The notes beneath the pieces were generated by a model. The model was not told the DNA's origin. It did no database searches and was given only the letters and a program-made list of their open reading frames with translations. A program made the position numbers and the translations under genes. From NCBI GenBank assembly GCA_934591815.1, contig CAKTPV010000008.1, positions 38,392-102,391 of the forward strand: DNA of 64,000 bases, read 5' to 3'. Position 1 is the first letter of the stretch. Every line of letters begins with the position of its first letter. Below are positions 1-8,169 of the stretch, in pieces. The DNA comes from an uncultured Oscillospiraceae bacterium. GTDB lineage: Bacteria > Bacillota > Clostridia > Oscillospirales > Oscillospiraceae.

Positions 1-574
1 CCACAATGTCCACCTCCGCCACGGCGGAGGACAGCACGGTGGTGTCAGACAGGGGAGACAGCTTATCGCCGAAGATAGCGCCCACGGTGATAGCACCGGC
101 GGTGTAGGCCAGAGGGATCTGCAGGCCGGCGGACACGCCCATCAGCGCCACACCCACGGTGGCTACGCTGCCCCAGGAGGTGCCGGTCATCAGGGACATC
201 AGCGCCGTGATGAGGCAGGCCATTACCAGGAAGATGGAGGGGGAGAGGATCTTCAGGCCGTAGTAGATCATGGTGGGGATGGTGCCGCAGGCGATCCAGA
301 TACCCACCATCATGCCCACGAACATCAGAATAACGATGGGCACGGTCATGGACTTGAAGTTTTCTTTCATCTGCTCCTCGATCTCGGACCACTTGATGCC
401 CCAGATCAGAGACAGAGCCGCCACGATCGCGGCGTCAATAATGAGAACGATGGTGATGTTGCCGCCGAGGATCACCTTTCCGACGACGATGCCGAGGATC
501 GACACTACCAGCAGGACCACTGCCTGCCAGGTGTTCACTGTCTTTTCCGGTGTAACAGCAGGATTTTCCTTCAT
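1..574 (-). CDS. nhaC: NhaC-family Na+/H+ antiporter, C-terminus cut by window edge
   Basis: The first 191 residues of a membrane antiporter are present; the rest lies before the window. Hydrophobic segments alternate with short loops, and the stretch GTSWGSVATVGVALMG followed by GDKLSPLSDTT matches conserved NhaC segments. The family exchanges cytoplasmic sodium for protons, and some members carry organic substrates such as malate/lactate or basic amino acids, so the substrate is not fixed here. The ATG at 574-572 has AAAGGAG upstream. It is transcribed away from a LysR gene, an arrangement that often means the regulator controls the transporter. A second full NhaC lies at 18960-20270. Confidence 0.88.
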   Translation of the reverse strand, partial: MKENPAVTPEKTVNTWQAVVLLVVSILGIVVGKVILGGNITIVLIIDAAIVAALSLIWGIKWSEIEEQMKENFKSMTVPIVILMFVGMMVGIWIACGTIPTMIYYGLKILSPSIFLVMACLITALMSLMTGTSWGSVATVGVALMGVSAGLQIPLAYTAGAITVGAIFGDKLSPLSDTTVLSSAVAEVDIV

Positions 575-615
575 GTGATCGTTTCTCCTTTTGGTTATTT
601 TGTTTAACTCTCTCT

Positions 616-686
616 CACAGGTGGTCGACTCACCTGTGCTTTGTGTACATAATACACTTGACAAATCATAATGTCTAATATATATA
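616..686. promoter_or_regulatory. Divergent nhaC/lysR control region: inverted repeat and lysR promoter
   Basis: A perfect 8-bp inverted repeat, CACAGGTG-N7-CACCTGTG, covers 616-638. On the plus strand TTGACA (658-663), 17 bases and TATATA (681-686) form a plausible sigma-A promoter for the LysR gene. The stretch from 670 to 712 is almost pure A+T. LysR proteins usually bind such divergent spacers and act on both genes. Operator function is inferred. Confidence 0.55.
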
Positions 687-728
687 TTTATATATTACCA
701 TATATTTTTTGTTATGGAAGTGAAAATG

Positions 729-1607
729 ATGAATCTGACGCAGCTGGAATATTTTTACAAAGTAGCCCACAGCCCCACCCTGACGGAGGCCGCCTCAGAG
801 CTGCACGTTTCTCAGCCGGCGGTCAGCAAGAATATCCGTGATCTGGAGGAGGAGTTCCATACCCGCTTTTTCACCCGCAGTGGCCGGCGAATGTACCTGA
901 ACGAAGAGGGCCGTGTACTGCTGAAACATGCCACAGATATTCTCTCGTCTGTGGACGCGCTGCGCGCTGAATTGCAGGACACCCGGCAGAGGGAGGACAT
1001 GACGCTCCGCCTCGGCGTATTTGCCGCCTCGGCGCTGGTGCCCGACATCATCAGCAGCTTCAGCAAGGATCACCCCAATATCAAAATACAGCTCATCATG
1101 CACGGCGGATACGGCCGCTCCGAGGACAACCGCGCACTGGACATGGTGCTGGCCGCCGCCCATGAGCTGCCGCAGCAGGGCAAGGTTCGGCTGCTCATCA
1201 AGGAGCATATCAAGCTGGCTGTACCGGCAGGGCATCCGCTGTTGAAACGGGACAGCGTCGCCTTGCAAGAGTTGACCAACGAGGCATTTATCAGTCTCTC
1301 CAAGGGGAAGATCCTACGCACCATCATGGATCACTACTGCGGTCAGGCAGGGCTGACGCCCAATGTAGTGCTGGAAAGCGACGATCCCTACATGATCCGT
1401 AATCTGGTGTCCTACGGCTTCGGTGTGGCCTTTGTGCCGGAGATCACATGGAAGTACAGCACCCGCGGCCCACAGGTCTGTCTGGACGAGGCGCATCCCT
1501 GCATGCGCTATCTCTACTGCCAGATGCCGGACGACACCTATACCAGCACCGCCAGCCGTCTGTTCCTGTCCTATTTGCAGGCATATTTCAAGAACCTGCG
1601 TCTCTAA
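729..1607 (+). CDS. LysR-family transcriptional regulator
   Basis: A 292-residue LysR regulator. The N-terminal winged helix-turn-helix is clear (MNLTQLEYFYKVA, then SELHVSQPAVSKNIRDLEEE), followed by the two-lobed periplasmic-binding-like effector domain from about residue 90. Length is normal for the family. ATG codons in frame occur at 714, 726 and 729; the 729 start is preferred because GGAAGTG lies 7 bases upstream and it gives the typical LysR N-terminus. It is divergent from the NhaC gene, so control of that transporter is a reasonable guess; the effector is unknown. A strong hairpin terminator follows at 1713. Confidence 0.92.
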   Translation: MNLTQLEYFYKVAHSPTLTEAASELHVSQPAVSKNIRDLEEEFHTRFFTRSGRRMYLNEEGRVLLKHATDILSSVDALRAELQDTRQREDMTLRLGVFAASALVPDIISSFSKDHPNIKIQLIMHGGYGRSEDNRALDMVLAAAHELPQQGKVRLLIKEHIKLAVPAGHPLLKRDSVALQELTNEAFISLSKGKILRTIMDHYCGQAGLTPNVVLESDDPYMIRNLVSYGFGVAFVPEITWKYSTRGPQVCLDEAHPCMRYLYCQMPDDTYTSTASRLFLSYLQAYFKNLRL

Positions 1608-1712
1608 GCATGGCGTGAAGTGCGCAGCACCCGCGTTTCAAAGGATTTGTCGAAAAGCTGGTGGCGTTATTGCGGAAAGCCTTGCTTCGTTAGGCTCGCA
1701 GCTGCACTATAG

Positions 1713-1748
1713 AAAAGGAGCTTTCGCTTGAGCGAAAGCTCCTTTTTT
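1713..1748. terminator. Bidirectional intrinsic terminator after lysR
   Basis: A long stem (AAAAGGAGCTTTCGCT paired with AGCGAAAGCTCCTTTT, loop TG) ends in a T-run on the plus strand and is flanked by A on the other side, so it can also act on the minus strand. Confidence 0.85.
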
Positions 1749-1755
1749 GCTGTTG

Positions 1756-1920
1756 CCGGCAGAGGGTGACCTGAAACGCGGTGCCGTCCGCCGCAGAGCC
1801 GGATGCGGATATCTCTCCGCCCGGTTTTTCCGCCATCTCCTTTGCGATGGCAGGGGTGAGGCCGAAGCTGCCGGACTTGCGCGGAGAGAAGGACTGATAC
1901 ATGAAGTTCTCCGTTGACAT
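1756..1920 (-). pseudogene. Remnant of a sensor histidine kinase C-terminus
   Basis: On the minus strand 55 codons read like the end of a HATPase_c domain: an F-box-like YQSFSPRKSGSFGL, then AIAKEMAEKPGGEISASG and GTAFQVTL, the usual G2-box to terminal-strand order of histidine kinases. There is no upstream DHp domain, N or G1 box, and the frame runs on through the terminator at 1713 without a stop where kinases normally end. The conserved GLGL has become GLTP. I read it as a decaying gene fragment. The promoter of the next operon lies inside and just upstream of it. Confidence 0.6.
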
Positions 1921-1941
1921 TGCCGCGGGGTCTCGTATAAT
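1914..1941 (+). promoter_or_regulatory. Sigma-A promoter of the lipoate operon
   Basis: TTGACA at 1914-1919, a 16-base spacer and TATAAT at 1936-1941 give two consensus boxes about 60 bases upstream of the first lplA-like gene. The -35 box overlaps the upstream end of the histidine-kinase remnant on the other strand. Confidence 0.8.
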
Positions 1942-2003
1942 GTTATGTGCAACATACAAAATCAGGCGTGACATAAAGCGCGGGCGAAAGGCGGTGTCTG
2001 TGT

Positions 2004-2948
2004 ATGCTTACGGTGCGGAACGTTTCCCACGATCCGTTTTACAACCAAGCCTTTGAGGAATATGTCTACCAGACGTATCTGGACGATGATATTTTCCTGC
2101 TGTGGCAGAACTCCCCGGCGGTGGTGGTGGGCAGCTATCAGAACATCTGCCGGGAGGTCCACGTGGAGGCACTGCGGCAGCGGGGGATCCCCGTGGTGCG
2201 CCGGATCAGCGGCGGCGGGACGGTCTATCACGATCTGGGAAACGTGAATTACACGTACATCGTCCGCGCTGGCACGTTGGACTACGACGCCGTGCTCTCT
2301 CCCGTGATCGCGGCGCTGAACGCCATCGGCGTTCCCGCCCGGAAGAACCGGACCTGTGACATCGCCATCGGCGATTTGAAGATCTCCGGCAGCGCCCAGC
2401 GGATGACAAAGGGACGGCTGCTGCACCACGGCACACTGCTGTTTTCCTCCGACCTCGGCGTGCTGGATCAGATCACCACCCACCGGAAAAACGACTGCTT
2501 CCAGAGCCGGGGGACGCAGTCCGCCATCTGCACCGTCACCAATATACAGGAGCATCTGGCAAGCCCCATGACCATTGAGGAGTTTCAGGACCGGCTGCTG
2601 GCGCAGATGGTGCCGCCCGGATGTCCCCATCTGACGCTGACGGCGGAGCAGGAGGCAGAGGTCTGCCGCTTGCGGGACGAGAAGTACCGCAGCTGGGAGT
2701 GGACGTGGGGCAAGACGCCCGCCTTTACCTACGAGAAATCCGGACAATTCCACGGCGCGCCTATCCGCGTCGCCTACCAAGCCAAGCGCGGTATCGTTTC
2801 AAGCGCGGTCATCGACTGCGATGCTATCGATGGCGCGCTGGCGGCGCAGCTGCTCAACGGCGCGCGCTTAGACCCGGAGGGGTTTGCCGCCATCTGCCGC
2901 CGTCTGGCAGGCGATGAGGCGGAAGAATTGATGGACTGGCTCATGTGA
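2004..2948 (+). CDS. lplA: Lipoate-protein ligase A family protein (first copy)
   Basis: A 314-residue member of the biotin/lipoate ligase fold. The lipoyl-AMP binding loop RRISGGGTVYHDLGN is at residues 66-80 and the catalytic lysine is in GDLKISGSAQ (Lys126). A C-terminal accessory domain follows (around SWEWTWGKTPAF), as in ATP-dependent LplA rather than LipM or LipL. It should activate free lipoate or octanoate and attach it to a carrier lysine. It begins an operon with a free lipoyl domain, lipoyl synthase and a second LplA-like protein. The two paralogues differ near the active lysine (IGDLKISG here, IDGRKFSG in the other), so they may differ in donor or acceptor. One may act as an octanoyl- or amidotransferase. 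Confidence 0.9.
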   Translation: MLTVRNVSHDPFYNQAFEEYVYQTYLDDDIFLLWQNSPAVVVGSYQNICREVHVEALRQRGIPVVRRISGGGTVYHDLGNVNYTYIVRAGTLDYDAVLSPVIAALNAIGVPARKNRTCDIAIGDLKISGSAQRMTKGRLLHHGTLLFSSDLGVLDQITTHRKNDCFQSRGTQSAICTVTNIQEHLASPMTIEEFQDRLLAQMVPPGCPHLTLTAEQEAEVCRLRDEKYRSWEWTWGKTPAFTYEKSGQFHGAPIRVAYQAKRGIVSSAVIDCDAIDGALAAQLLNGARLDPEGFAAICRRLAGDEAEELMDWLM

Positions 2949-3009
2949 AGCAGCGATTAAATCGCTTTTGAAAATCGTATCGCCGGGTACGGCAGAAAGG
3001 AACAGCACG

Positions 3010-3249
3010 ATGGAAAAGAAGATCAATATGCCCAAGCTGGCCCCCGAAATGGAAAGCGGCGTTTTGTGCGCGTGGCTGAAGGAGGAGGGCGACACCGTCG
3101 CCGCAGGCGAGCCGCTCTTTGAGATCGAGACCAACAAGGTGGTCAATCAGGTGGAGGCCACCATCTCCGGCGTGCTGAAAAAGCAGCTGGCGGAGGAGGG
3201 CGACACCGTCTGTGTGGACACCGCCGTAGCGGTGCTGGAGGCGGAGTAA
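3010..3249 (+). CDS. Stand-alone lipoyl/biotinyl-domain carrier protein
   Basis: A 79-residue protein made only of a lipoyl domain. It starts INMPKLAPEMESG and carries the modifiable lysine in EIETNKVVNQVEA (Lys43), an E2-type context (usual form ETDKA) rather than GcvH-type. No peripheral-subunit-binding or catalytic acyltransferase domain follows. The ATG at 3010 has AGAAAGG upstream; a longer in-frame start at 2968 lacks a good ribosome site. It sits between an LplA-like gene and lipA, so it is probably their substrate. No E1, E2 or E3 component lies in the window, and what it serves once lipoylated is unknown. Confidence 0.85.
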   Translation: MEKKINMPKLAPEMESGVLCAWLKEEGDTVAAGEPLFEIETNKVVNQVEATISGVLKKQLAEEGDTVCVDTAVAVLEAE

Positions 3250-3252
3250 GGC

Positions 3253-4113
3253 ATGGAAAAGAAACCGGAATGGCTGAAGGTGCGCTATAACCAGGACGCC
3301 GTCAACGAGGTGGCGGCGCTGATGCGGGACCTGAAGCTGAACACCGTCTGCAAGGAGGCCAACTGCCCCAATCTGGGTGAGTGCTACCAGAAGCACACCT
3401 CCACCTTTATGATCCTCGGCAGCGTCTGCACCCGGAACTGCCGGTTCTGCAACGTCACCACCGGCCATCCGCTGCCGCCCGATCCGGAGGAGCCGATGAA
3501 CGTGGCAAGAGCCGCCAAAAAGCTGAATCTGCGGCACGTGGTGCTGACCTGCTCCACCCGCGACGATCTGCCGGACGGCGGCGCGGAGCAGTTCGCCAAG
3601 TGCGTCCGTGCCATTCGGGAGGTCTGCCCAGGCACCACGGTGGAGACGCTGATCTCCGACATGAAGGGCGACCACGCCTCCCTGGACACGGTGATCGCCG
3701 CCCATCCGGAGGTGCTGAACCACAACGTGGAGACGGTGCGGGAACTGCAAAGCGCCGTGCGGCCCCAGGCACGGTACGAGCGGTCTCTGGGCGTGCTGCG
3801 CTACTGCAAGGAGCAGGACCCCACGCTGCTGACCAAGACCGGCTTCATGGTGGGGCTGGGAGAGACGGAGGAGCAGATCAGCCGTCTTATGGACGACATT
3901 CTGGAGACAGGCTGCGACATCCTCACCATCGGGCAGTATCTCCAGCCCTCGCCCCAGCACTACCCGCTGGCGCGGTACGCCACGCCGGAGGACTTCGTCC
4001 GCTGGAAGGAGCTGGCGCTGGCCAAGGGCTTCCGCCATGTGGCGTCCGCGCCGCTGGCCCGCAGCTCCTACAAGGCGTGGGAGGCACTGGAGGACGTGCA
4101 TGATCTATATTGA
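3253..4113 (+). CDS. lipA: Lipoyl synthase
   Basis: A radical-SAM enzyme that inserts two sulfurs into a protein-bound octanoyl chain. Both clusters are visible: the auxiliary cluster motif CX4CX5C (Cys33, Cys38, Cys44) and the radical-SAM motif CX3CX2C (Cys59, Cys63, Cys66). The C-terminal RSSY, whose serine ligates the auxiliary cluster, is present in APLARSSYKAW. At 286 residues the length is normal. It starts 3 bases after the lipoyl-carrier gene and overlaps the second lplA-like gene by 14 bases, so the three are translationally linked. LipA needs an octanoylated carrier, which fits the adjacent free lipoyl domain. Confidence 0.96.
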   Translation: MEKKPEWLKVRYNQDAVNEVAALMRDLKLNTVCKEANCPNLGECYQKHTSTFMILGSVCTRNCRFCNVTTGHPLPPDPEEPMNVARAAKKLNLRHVVLTCSTRDDLPDGGAEQFAKCVRAIREVCPGTTVETLISDMKGDHASLDTVIAAHPEVLNHNVETVRELQSAVRPQARYERSLGVLRYCKEQDPTLLTKTGFMVGLGETEEQISRLMDDILETGCDILTIGQYLQPSPQHYPLARYATPEDFVRWKELALAKGFRHVASAPLARSSYKAWEALEDVHDLY

Positions 4114-5080
4114 GACAGGCTCCACGGATGTGTACTATAACTTCGGGCTGGAATACTATTTCACGCTGGAAAAGCGTCTGCCGGAGACGGTGTTCCTTTT
4201 CTGGCGCACCACGCCGACCCTGATGGTGGGCAAGTACCAGAATGTGCTGGAGGAGATCAACAAGCCCTACGCCGACGAGCACGGCATCCATCTGGTGCGC
4301 CGCATGAGCGGCGGCGGCACCATCTATACGGACATGGGCGGCTGGCAGTTCACCTTCATCCAGCACAAGGAGGCCGGGGAGATCGAGTTCAGCCAGTACA
4401 TCGCCCCGGTCATCGACGCGCTGAGGGAGATGGGAGTCAACGCCGCCTTCAATGGCCGCAACGACCTGACCATCGACGGCAGGAAGTTCTCCGGCAACGC
4501 CCAGTACCGGCTGGGCGACTGCATCGTGCACCACGGCTCGCTGCTGTTCGACACGGACATCGCGCAGATGGTGGCGTCCACCACGGTGGACAGCTACAAG
4601 ATCACCTCCAAGAGCATCAAGTCCGTCCGGGACCGCGTGACCAACATCTCCGAGCATCTTCCCGCCCCCATGGACGCGGAGACGTTCAAGGCGGCCATGG
4701 TGCGCCACATCATGAACGGCAGCGCCGACACCTACACCGTCACGCCGGAGGACGACGCCCGCATCCGGGAGATCGCCGGGGAGCAGTTCCAGAGCTGGGA
4801 GCGGATCTTCGGCAGAAGCCCGAAGTTCACCATCGACCGCACGGGACGCTTTGCCGGCGGGAAGGTACAATTCAAGCTGGACGTGCAGAAGGGGCTTATC
4901 CGGGACGCCGCCGTATACGGCGACTTCTTCTCCACACTGGACGCCGACACCCTCTGCGCCGCGCTGATGGGCTGCCCCTATGAGCGGGGAGCGGTGCTGG
5001 AAGCCCTCCGCAGCCACGGCATCGACGGCGCGGTGTACCGCATTTCCGCCGAGGAGCTGGCGTCGGTGGCGGTCGACTGA
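4100..5080 (+). CDS. lplA: Lipoate-protein ligase A family protein (second copy)
   Basis: A 326-residue LplA homologue with the adenylate-binding loop RRMSGGGTIYTDMG at residues 67-80, the catalytic lysine in TIDGRKFSGNAQY (Lys129) and a full C-terminal accessory domain (SWERIFGRSPKF onward). It is closer to textbook LplA than the copy at 2004. The ATG at 4100 lies inside the end of lipA, giving a 14-base overlap; longer in-frame starts fall deep in lipA. It should attach lipoate or octanoate to lipoyl domains, most simply the carrier two genes upstream. Keeping two ligases plus LipA suggests separate scavenging and assembly or transfer steps. Confidence 0.92.
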   Translation: MIYIETGSTDVYYNFGLEYYFTLEKRLPETVFLFWRTTPTLMVGKYQNVLEEINKPYADEHGIHLVRRMSGGGTIYTDMGGWQFTFIQHKEAGEIEFSQYIAPVIDALREMGVNAAFNGRNDLTIDGRKFSGNAQYRLGDCIVHHGSLLFDTDIAQMVASTTVDSYKITSKSIKSVRDRVTNISEHLPAPMDAETFKAAMVRHIMNGSADTYTVTPEDDARIREIAGEQFQSWERIFGRSPKFTIDRTGRFAGGKVQFKLDVQKGLIRDAAVYGDFFSTLDADTLCAALMGCPYERGAVLEALRSHGIDGAVYRISAEELASVAVD

Positions 5081-5103
5081 CCCGCGACCACCCCTTACGG
5101 GGC

Positions 5104-5259
5104 GTGATCGTGGGCGGAATAGCAGGGGGTCTATGGCTGGCCGCGCCGCTTTTATCCGGCGGTGCTTGCAAGATAGAGGGAAGTCTGATCGTCCTGCTGG
5201 TAAATGTGGGCCTGATCGCGGCGCTTGCGGTTTTGCGGCGCAGGTGCAAGGCGGCGTGA
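5104..5259 (+). CDS. Possible small membrane peptide, unrecognised
   Basis: A 51-codon reading frame from a GTG encodes two hydrophobic stretches (IVGGIAGGLWLAAPLL and SLIVLLVNVGLIAALAVL) and a basic tail RRRCKAA. It lies 23 bases after lplA and just before the operon terminator. There is no convincing ribosome site, and the frame stays open upstream inside lplA, so it may be chance or the tail of a decayed gene. I do not recognise a family. Confidence 0.3.
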   Translation: MIVGGIAGGLWLAAPLLSGGACKIEGSLIVLLVNVGLIAALAVLRRRCKAA

Positions 5260-5272
5260 CAATATACTGTAT

Positions 5273-5312
5273 AAACAAGAACCCCCCTTCGTAAGAAGGT
5301 GGGTTCTTGTTT
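5273..5312. terminator. Bidirectional terminator between lipoate operon and asparaginase gene
   Basis: The stem AAACAAGAACCC-CCTTC, loop GTAA, pairs with GAAGG-GGGTTCTTGTTT and serves two convergent units. Its core CCTTCGTAAGAAGG recurs in the terminator at 18904. Confidence 0.85.
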
Positions 5313-5369
5313 ATACTGCTTTCTGGTGAAGGGGCAGATACGCTCTATTTTTGTGTGCAGGCGATACTG

Positions 5370-6377
5370 TTAACAGAAAGGCTCCAGCTGAAAGGCCAGC
5401 TCGGTGCGGCCCACGACGGTATGGTGGTTGTTGTAAAGGTTTCTGTCGTGAAAGCGGGGCAGGGAGCAGGCTTCCTCCGGCGTGATGACGCCGAGCTGGG
5501 TGAGAACCGAGAGAATGGCATACGGGACGATGGAGGAGGCGCCGTCCTCCATTTTGAGGGCGATGCCGATCCCCTTATCCTTGATACCCACGGCATAGAA
5601 TGCACTGGCGCCTGATTTGCAGAAGATGCGGTCGCCGAAGGCGGCCATCAGCTGGGTGCAGATGCGATCGGTTCCTGCCACCATTTCCGGATGTGCTGTC
5701 ATGGCGGACGTGATGCGCCGGAGGACAGCGGCCCGGGTGGGGTCAAAAAGCGTGGGCAGGGACATACGGGCGTAGCCTTGTGCCAGCCGGTAAAGGGGCA
5801 GCGCGTGGACTGGAACGCCGCAGCCGTCCACGGCCAGATGGATGTCTGAGGTCTCCACGCCGCACATTTCGGCAAACACCGAGAGGATGCGCTGCTGGAC
5901 AGGGTGCTCCAATGCGGTATAGCCTTCCAAAGACTCCCTTAAATGGCGGGCGGTGATGAGCATACCGGCGTGCTTTCCGGAGCAGTCGCAGTAGATGGGC
6001 GCACGGGGGATGCCGGCGATCTTCAAGGCATCCTCGGCGGGGACATACATGGGGTATTCCGACCCGCAGCACAGCTGGTCGGGGGAGAGCCCGGCCTTGT
6101 GCAGGATGCTCTCCACGGCCTTTACATGAAAGGGCTCTCCGTTATGGGAGGAGCAGATGACAGCCAGCTCCTGTGGGGTAATGCCATAATGCTCCAGCGC
6201 ACCGCTTTCTGCCACGGGAATCGCCTGAAGGGGCTTGGCGGAGGAGCGGGCAAATGTAAGACGCTCCGGATCACCGAGCTTCCAAAGGATCTTGCCTGTG
6301 TGATCCGTTACCGCAATGTGTCCCCGGTGGACCTGATCCACCAGCTCGCCGCGGTACTGATAGGCAATAACAGCCAT
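5370..6377 (-). CDS. L-asparaginase II family (zinc-dependent, Rhizobium ReAIV/ReAV type)
   Basis: A 335-residue protein of the thermolabile asparaginase family (PF06089), unrelated to the AnsA/AnsB fold. The serine-lysine active-site motif RSSAKPLQA is at residues 44-52. The metal-site residues known from ReAV are seen as CSGK (Cys132, Lys135) and DGCGVP (Cys186). It should hydrolyse asparagine to aspartate and ammonia in the cytoplasm. The ATG at 6377 has GGAGG 8 bases upstream. It follows the M55 D-aminopeptidase gene by 18 bases and is probably co-transcribed, which fits amino-acid breakdown after peptide hydrolysis. Confidence 0.9.
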   Translation of the reverse strand: MAVIAYQYRGELVDQVHRGHIAVTDHTGKILWKLGDPERLTFARSSAKPLQAIPVAESGALEHYGITPQELAVICSSHNGEPFHVKAVESILHKAGLSPDQLCCGSEYPMYVPAEDALKIAGIPRAPIYCDCSGKHAGMLITARHLRESLEGYTALEHPVQQRILSVFAEMCGVETSDIHLAVDGCGVPVHALPLYRLAQGYARMSLPTLFDPTRAAVLRRITSAMTAHPEMVAGTDRICTQLMAAFGDRIFCKSGASAFYAVGIKDKGIGIALKMEDGASSIVPYAILSVLTQLGVITPEEACSLPRFHDRNLYNNHHTVVGRTELAFQLEPFC

Positions 6378-6395
6378 AGCATATACCTCCGTTTC

Positions 6396-7196
6396 TTAGA
6401 TCACAAAGTAGAAAAAGCGCAGCACATCACCGTAATCGCCGGCATCAAAGGCTACGGTGGTGGGAGAGATGAGGCTGGCGCCGGGATAGTGGGAGCATCC
6501 ATAGGCGTCATAATGGTGTACATAGGTGACCTCCACATGGAAGTGATCGGGAAGTGCCGGAGGTGTGGCTGTCTTTGCGGCCGCCACAGCCTTAGCCATC
6601 ATACCTTCGATCTCCTCGCGGACAAGCTCCGGGGTCTTTGTCAGAACGCCGTAGCCGTGGCCGGATTTAGTGGGCACGGTCAGGAGACCGGGTACGGTGC
6701 GCGCCGCAGATGCACACATCCCCTCATCACCGCTGGCGAATAGGGTGGGAACGCCCCGGTAAGCGGCGGCATAGGCGTACATCTCGAATTCTCCCCACAG
6801 GGTGCCATTGACCATAAGACGGAAAATGCGGGAGCTTACCATCGTGTGGGAAGCGGGATTTCCGGAGGCCGAGGCGGCATCATGAAAGCCGATCATCAGC
6901 ATACCGTCATAGCTCTCGTCAAAAATGCCGGTAAGGCCCAAGATGTCGTGGGTGATCCCCCGAAGGAGACGGGCGTCCCGGGGGAGCAGGGAGCAGTCGA
7001 TATTGCAGCCGTCTCCGTGCATATCCTCGATGATGACCTCGTCGGCTCCGCCGGAGAAAAGGCCGCGGGCTGCGGCGGCAGCCTCTAACGTCATCTCCCG
7101 TGCCATAGGCGCATAGCAGGCGTTGGCGGGACGCGCCTCATCCCAGCAGGCCAGGGAAGCCACGCCTTCAATGTCGCAAGGAACGTAAAATTTCAT
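6396..7196 (-). CDS. dppA: M55-family D-aminopeptidase (DppA type)
   Basis: A 266-residue zinc peptidase similar to Bacillus DppA, which removes N-terminal D-amino acids from short peptides and forms a decameric barrel. Metal-ligand motifs appear where expected: CDIEG (Asp8, Glu10), EDMHGDG (His60), GFHDAA (His105), and WGEFEM (Glu136). The start at 7196 has AGGAGGG upstream. It lies between a YheO/DauR-type regulator gene and an asparaginase gene on the same strand. In Bacillus, dppA heads the dipeptide ABC operon; here a Dpp transporter is encoded divergently a few kilobases away, which supports a shared role in using D-residue peptides, perhaps from cell walls. Confidence 0.9.
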   Translation of the reverse strand: MKFYVPCDIEGVASLACWDEARPANACYAPMAREMTLEAAAAARGLFSGGADEVIIEDMHGDGCNIDCSLLPRDARLLRGITHDILGLTGIFDESYDGMLMIGFHDAASASGNPASHTMVSSRIFRLMVNGTLWGEFEMYAYAAAYRGVPTLFASGDEGMCASAARTVPGLLTVPTKSGHGYGVLTKTPELVREEIEGMMAKAVAAAKTATPPALPDHFHVEVTYVHHYDAYGCSHYPGASLISPTTVAFDAGDYGDVLRFFYFVI

Positions 7197-7325
7197 GCTT
7201 GAGCCCTCCTGTAAAAGCGTAATCGTGATAAATGCAGAGGAATAGGGGTCGAGAAGCGCTGGGCAAAATGCCGGGGATCAAACGATGGACGCTGTTCGTC
7301 AGATGTGCTTGGGGCGTTTTACATA

Positions 7326-7988
7326 TCAAGATGCCGTTTCGCTGCGGATACGCCGCAGATAGCGGTAGACCGTAGGCTCGGAGATGTGGAGCTCCTTGGC
7401 GACCTGGCCGATGGAGCCCTTGGTCTGGAACACGCCCTGCGCCTCCAGAGAGCGGAGTATATCCAGCTTGTCACTGGTATGCATGGCATCGGAGGGGATG
7501 CCATAGCCCAGAATGGTGGAGTGGATCAAATTGCTGGACAGCTCCGGGATGGAGTCATCCAGGTTTTCGGTATAGCCGGAGCTCTCCTCCTCTTGCGGAA
7601 GAGAAAAGGAATGGAGCAGGTTGGAAAGATGCTCCGAGAGTACCAGAATATCCTCTACGTCGTGGTTCACGCAGATCAGCCCCACCAGTTGGCCCTTTTC
7701 CTTAATAAAATAGGTGGAGGAGACGAAGCGCTTGCCTCCCCGGGTGCGGCCCTCGTAGTTGGCCACATAGTTGTGCTCCTTATAAGCCTCGGTGCGCAGC
7801 AGCTCCTTGGCGAGCTCCGTCATAGGATCGCCCACCCGGCGTCCACTGAGATGCTCGTTGCAGGCGGCGATCACCGAGCGCTCCGGTGTGGAAACATCGT
7901 GGAGGATGATCTCGTAGTTTTTTCCGCAGATCCTTCCCATAAATTCCACCACGGGAATATACCGCTCAAGGCAGGCGTAGTTGCTCAC
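7326..7988 (-). CDS. YheO/DauR-type PAS-HTH transcriptional regulator
   Basis: A 220-residue protein with an N-terminal YheO-like PAS domain (PF08348; YEIILHDVSTPERSVIAACN, later SSTYFIKEKGQLVGLICVN) and a C-terminal helix-turn-helix (GSIGQVAKELHISEPTVYRYLRRI). The family includes DauR, a repressor of D-arginine use in Pseudomonas. It starts with GTG at 7988 with only a weak ribosome site. The next genes on this strand are the D-aminopeptidase and asparaginase genes, and the divergent unit encodes PatB and the Dpp transporter. It is the obvious candidate regulator for the island, possibly through the palindrome at 8170. Confidence 0.88.
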   Translation of the reverse strand: MSNYACLERYIPVVEFMGRICGKNYEIILHDVSTPERSVIAACNEHLSGRRVGDPMTELAKELLRTEAYKEHNYVANYEGRTRGGKRFVSSTYFIKEKGQLVGLICVNHDVEDILVLSEHLSNLLHSFSLPQEEESSGYTENLDDSIPELSSNLIHSTILGYGIPSDAMHTSDKLDILRSLEAQGVFQTKGSIGQVAKELHISEPTVYRYLRRIRSETAS

Positions 7989-8169
7989 TGTATCCCAACT
8001 TTCTCGACAATAATTTTTTTGCCTGATAAAAAACAGTCACGCGTTGCTGCTGAAAATTAGTATATCTAAAATTTGCAGATAAATCAACACCCAATGTATC
8101 GGAAAATGGTGGCAGCGTAATATTTTTTTTGCAGGGAGCCGCAAAAACAGCCGTTAAGACAGCGCTTTA

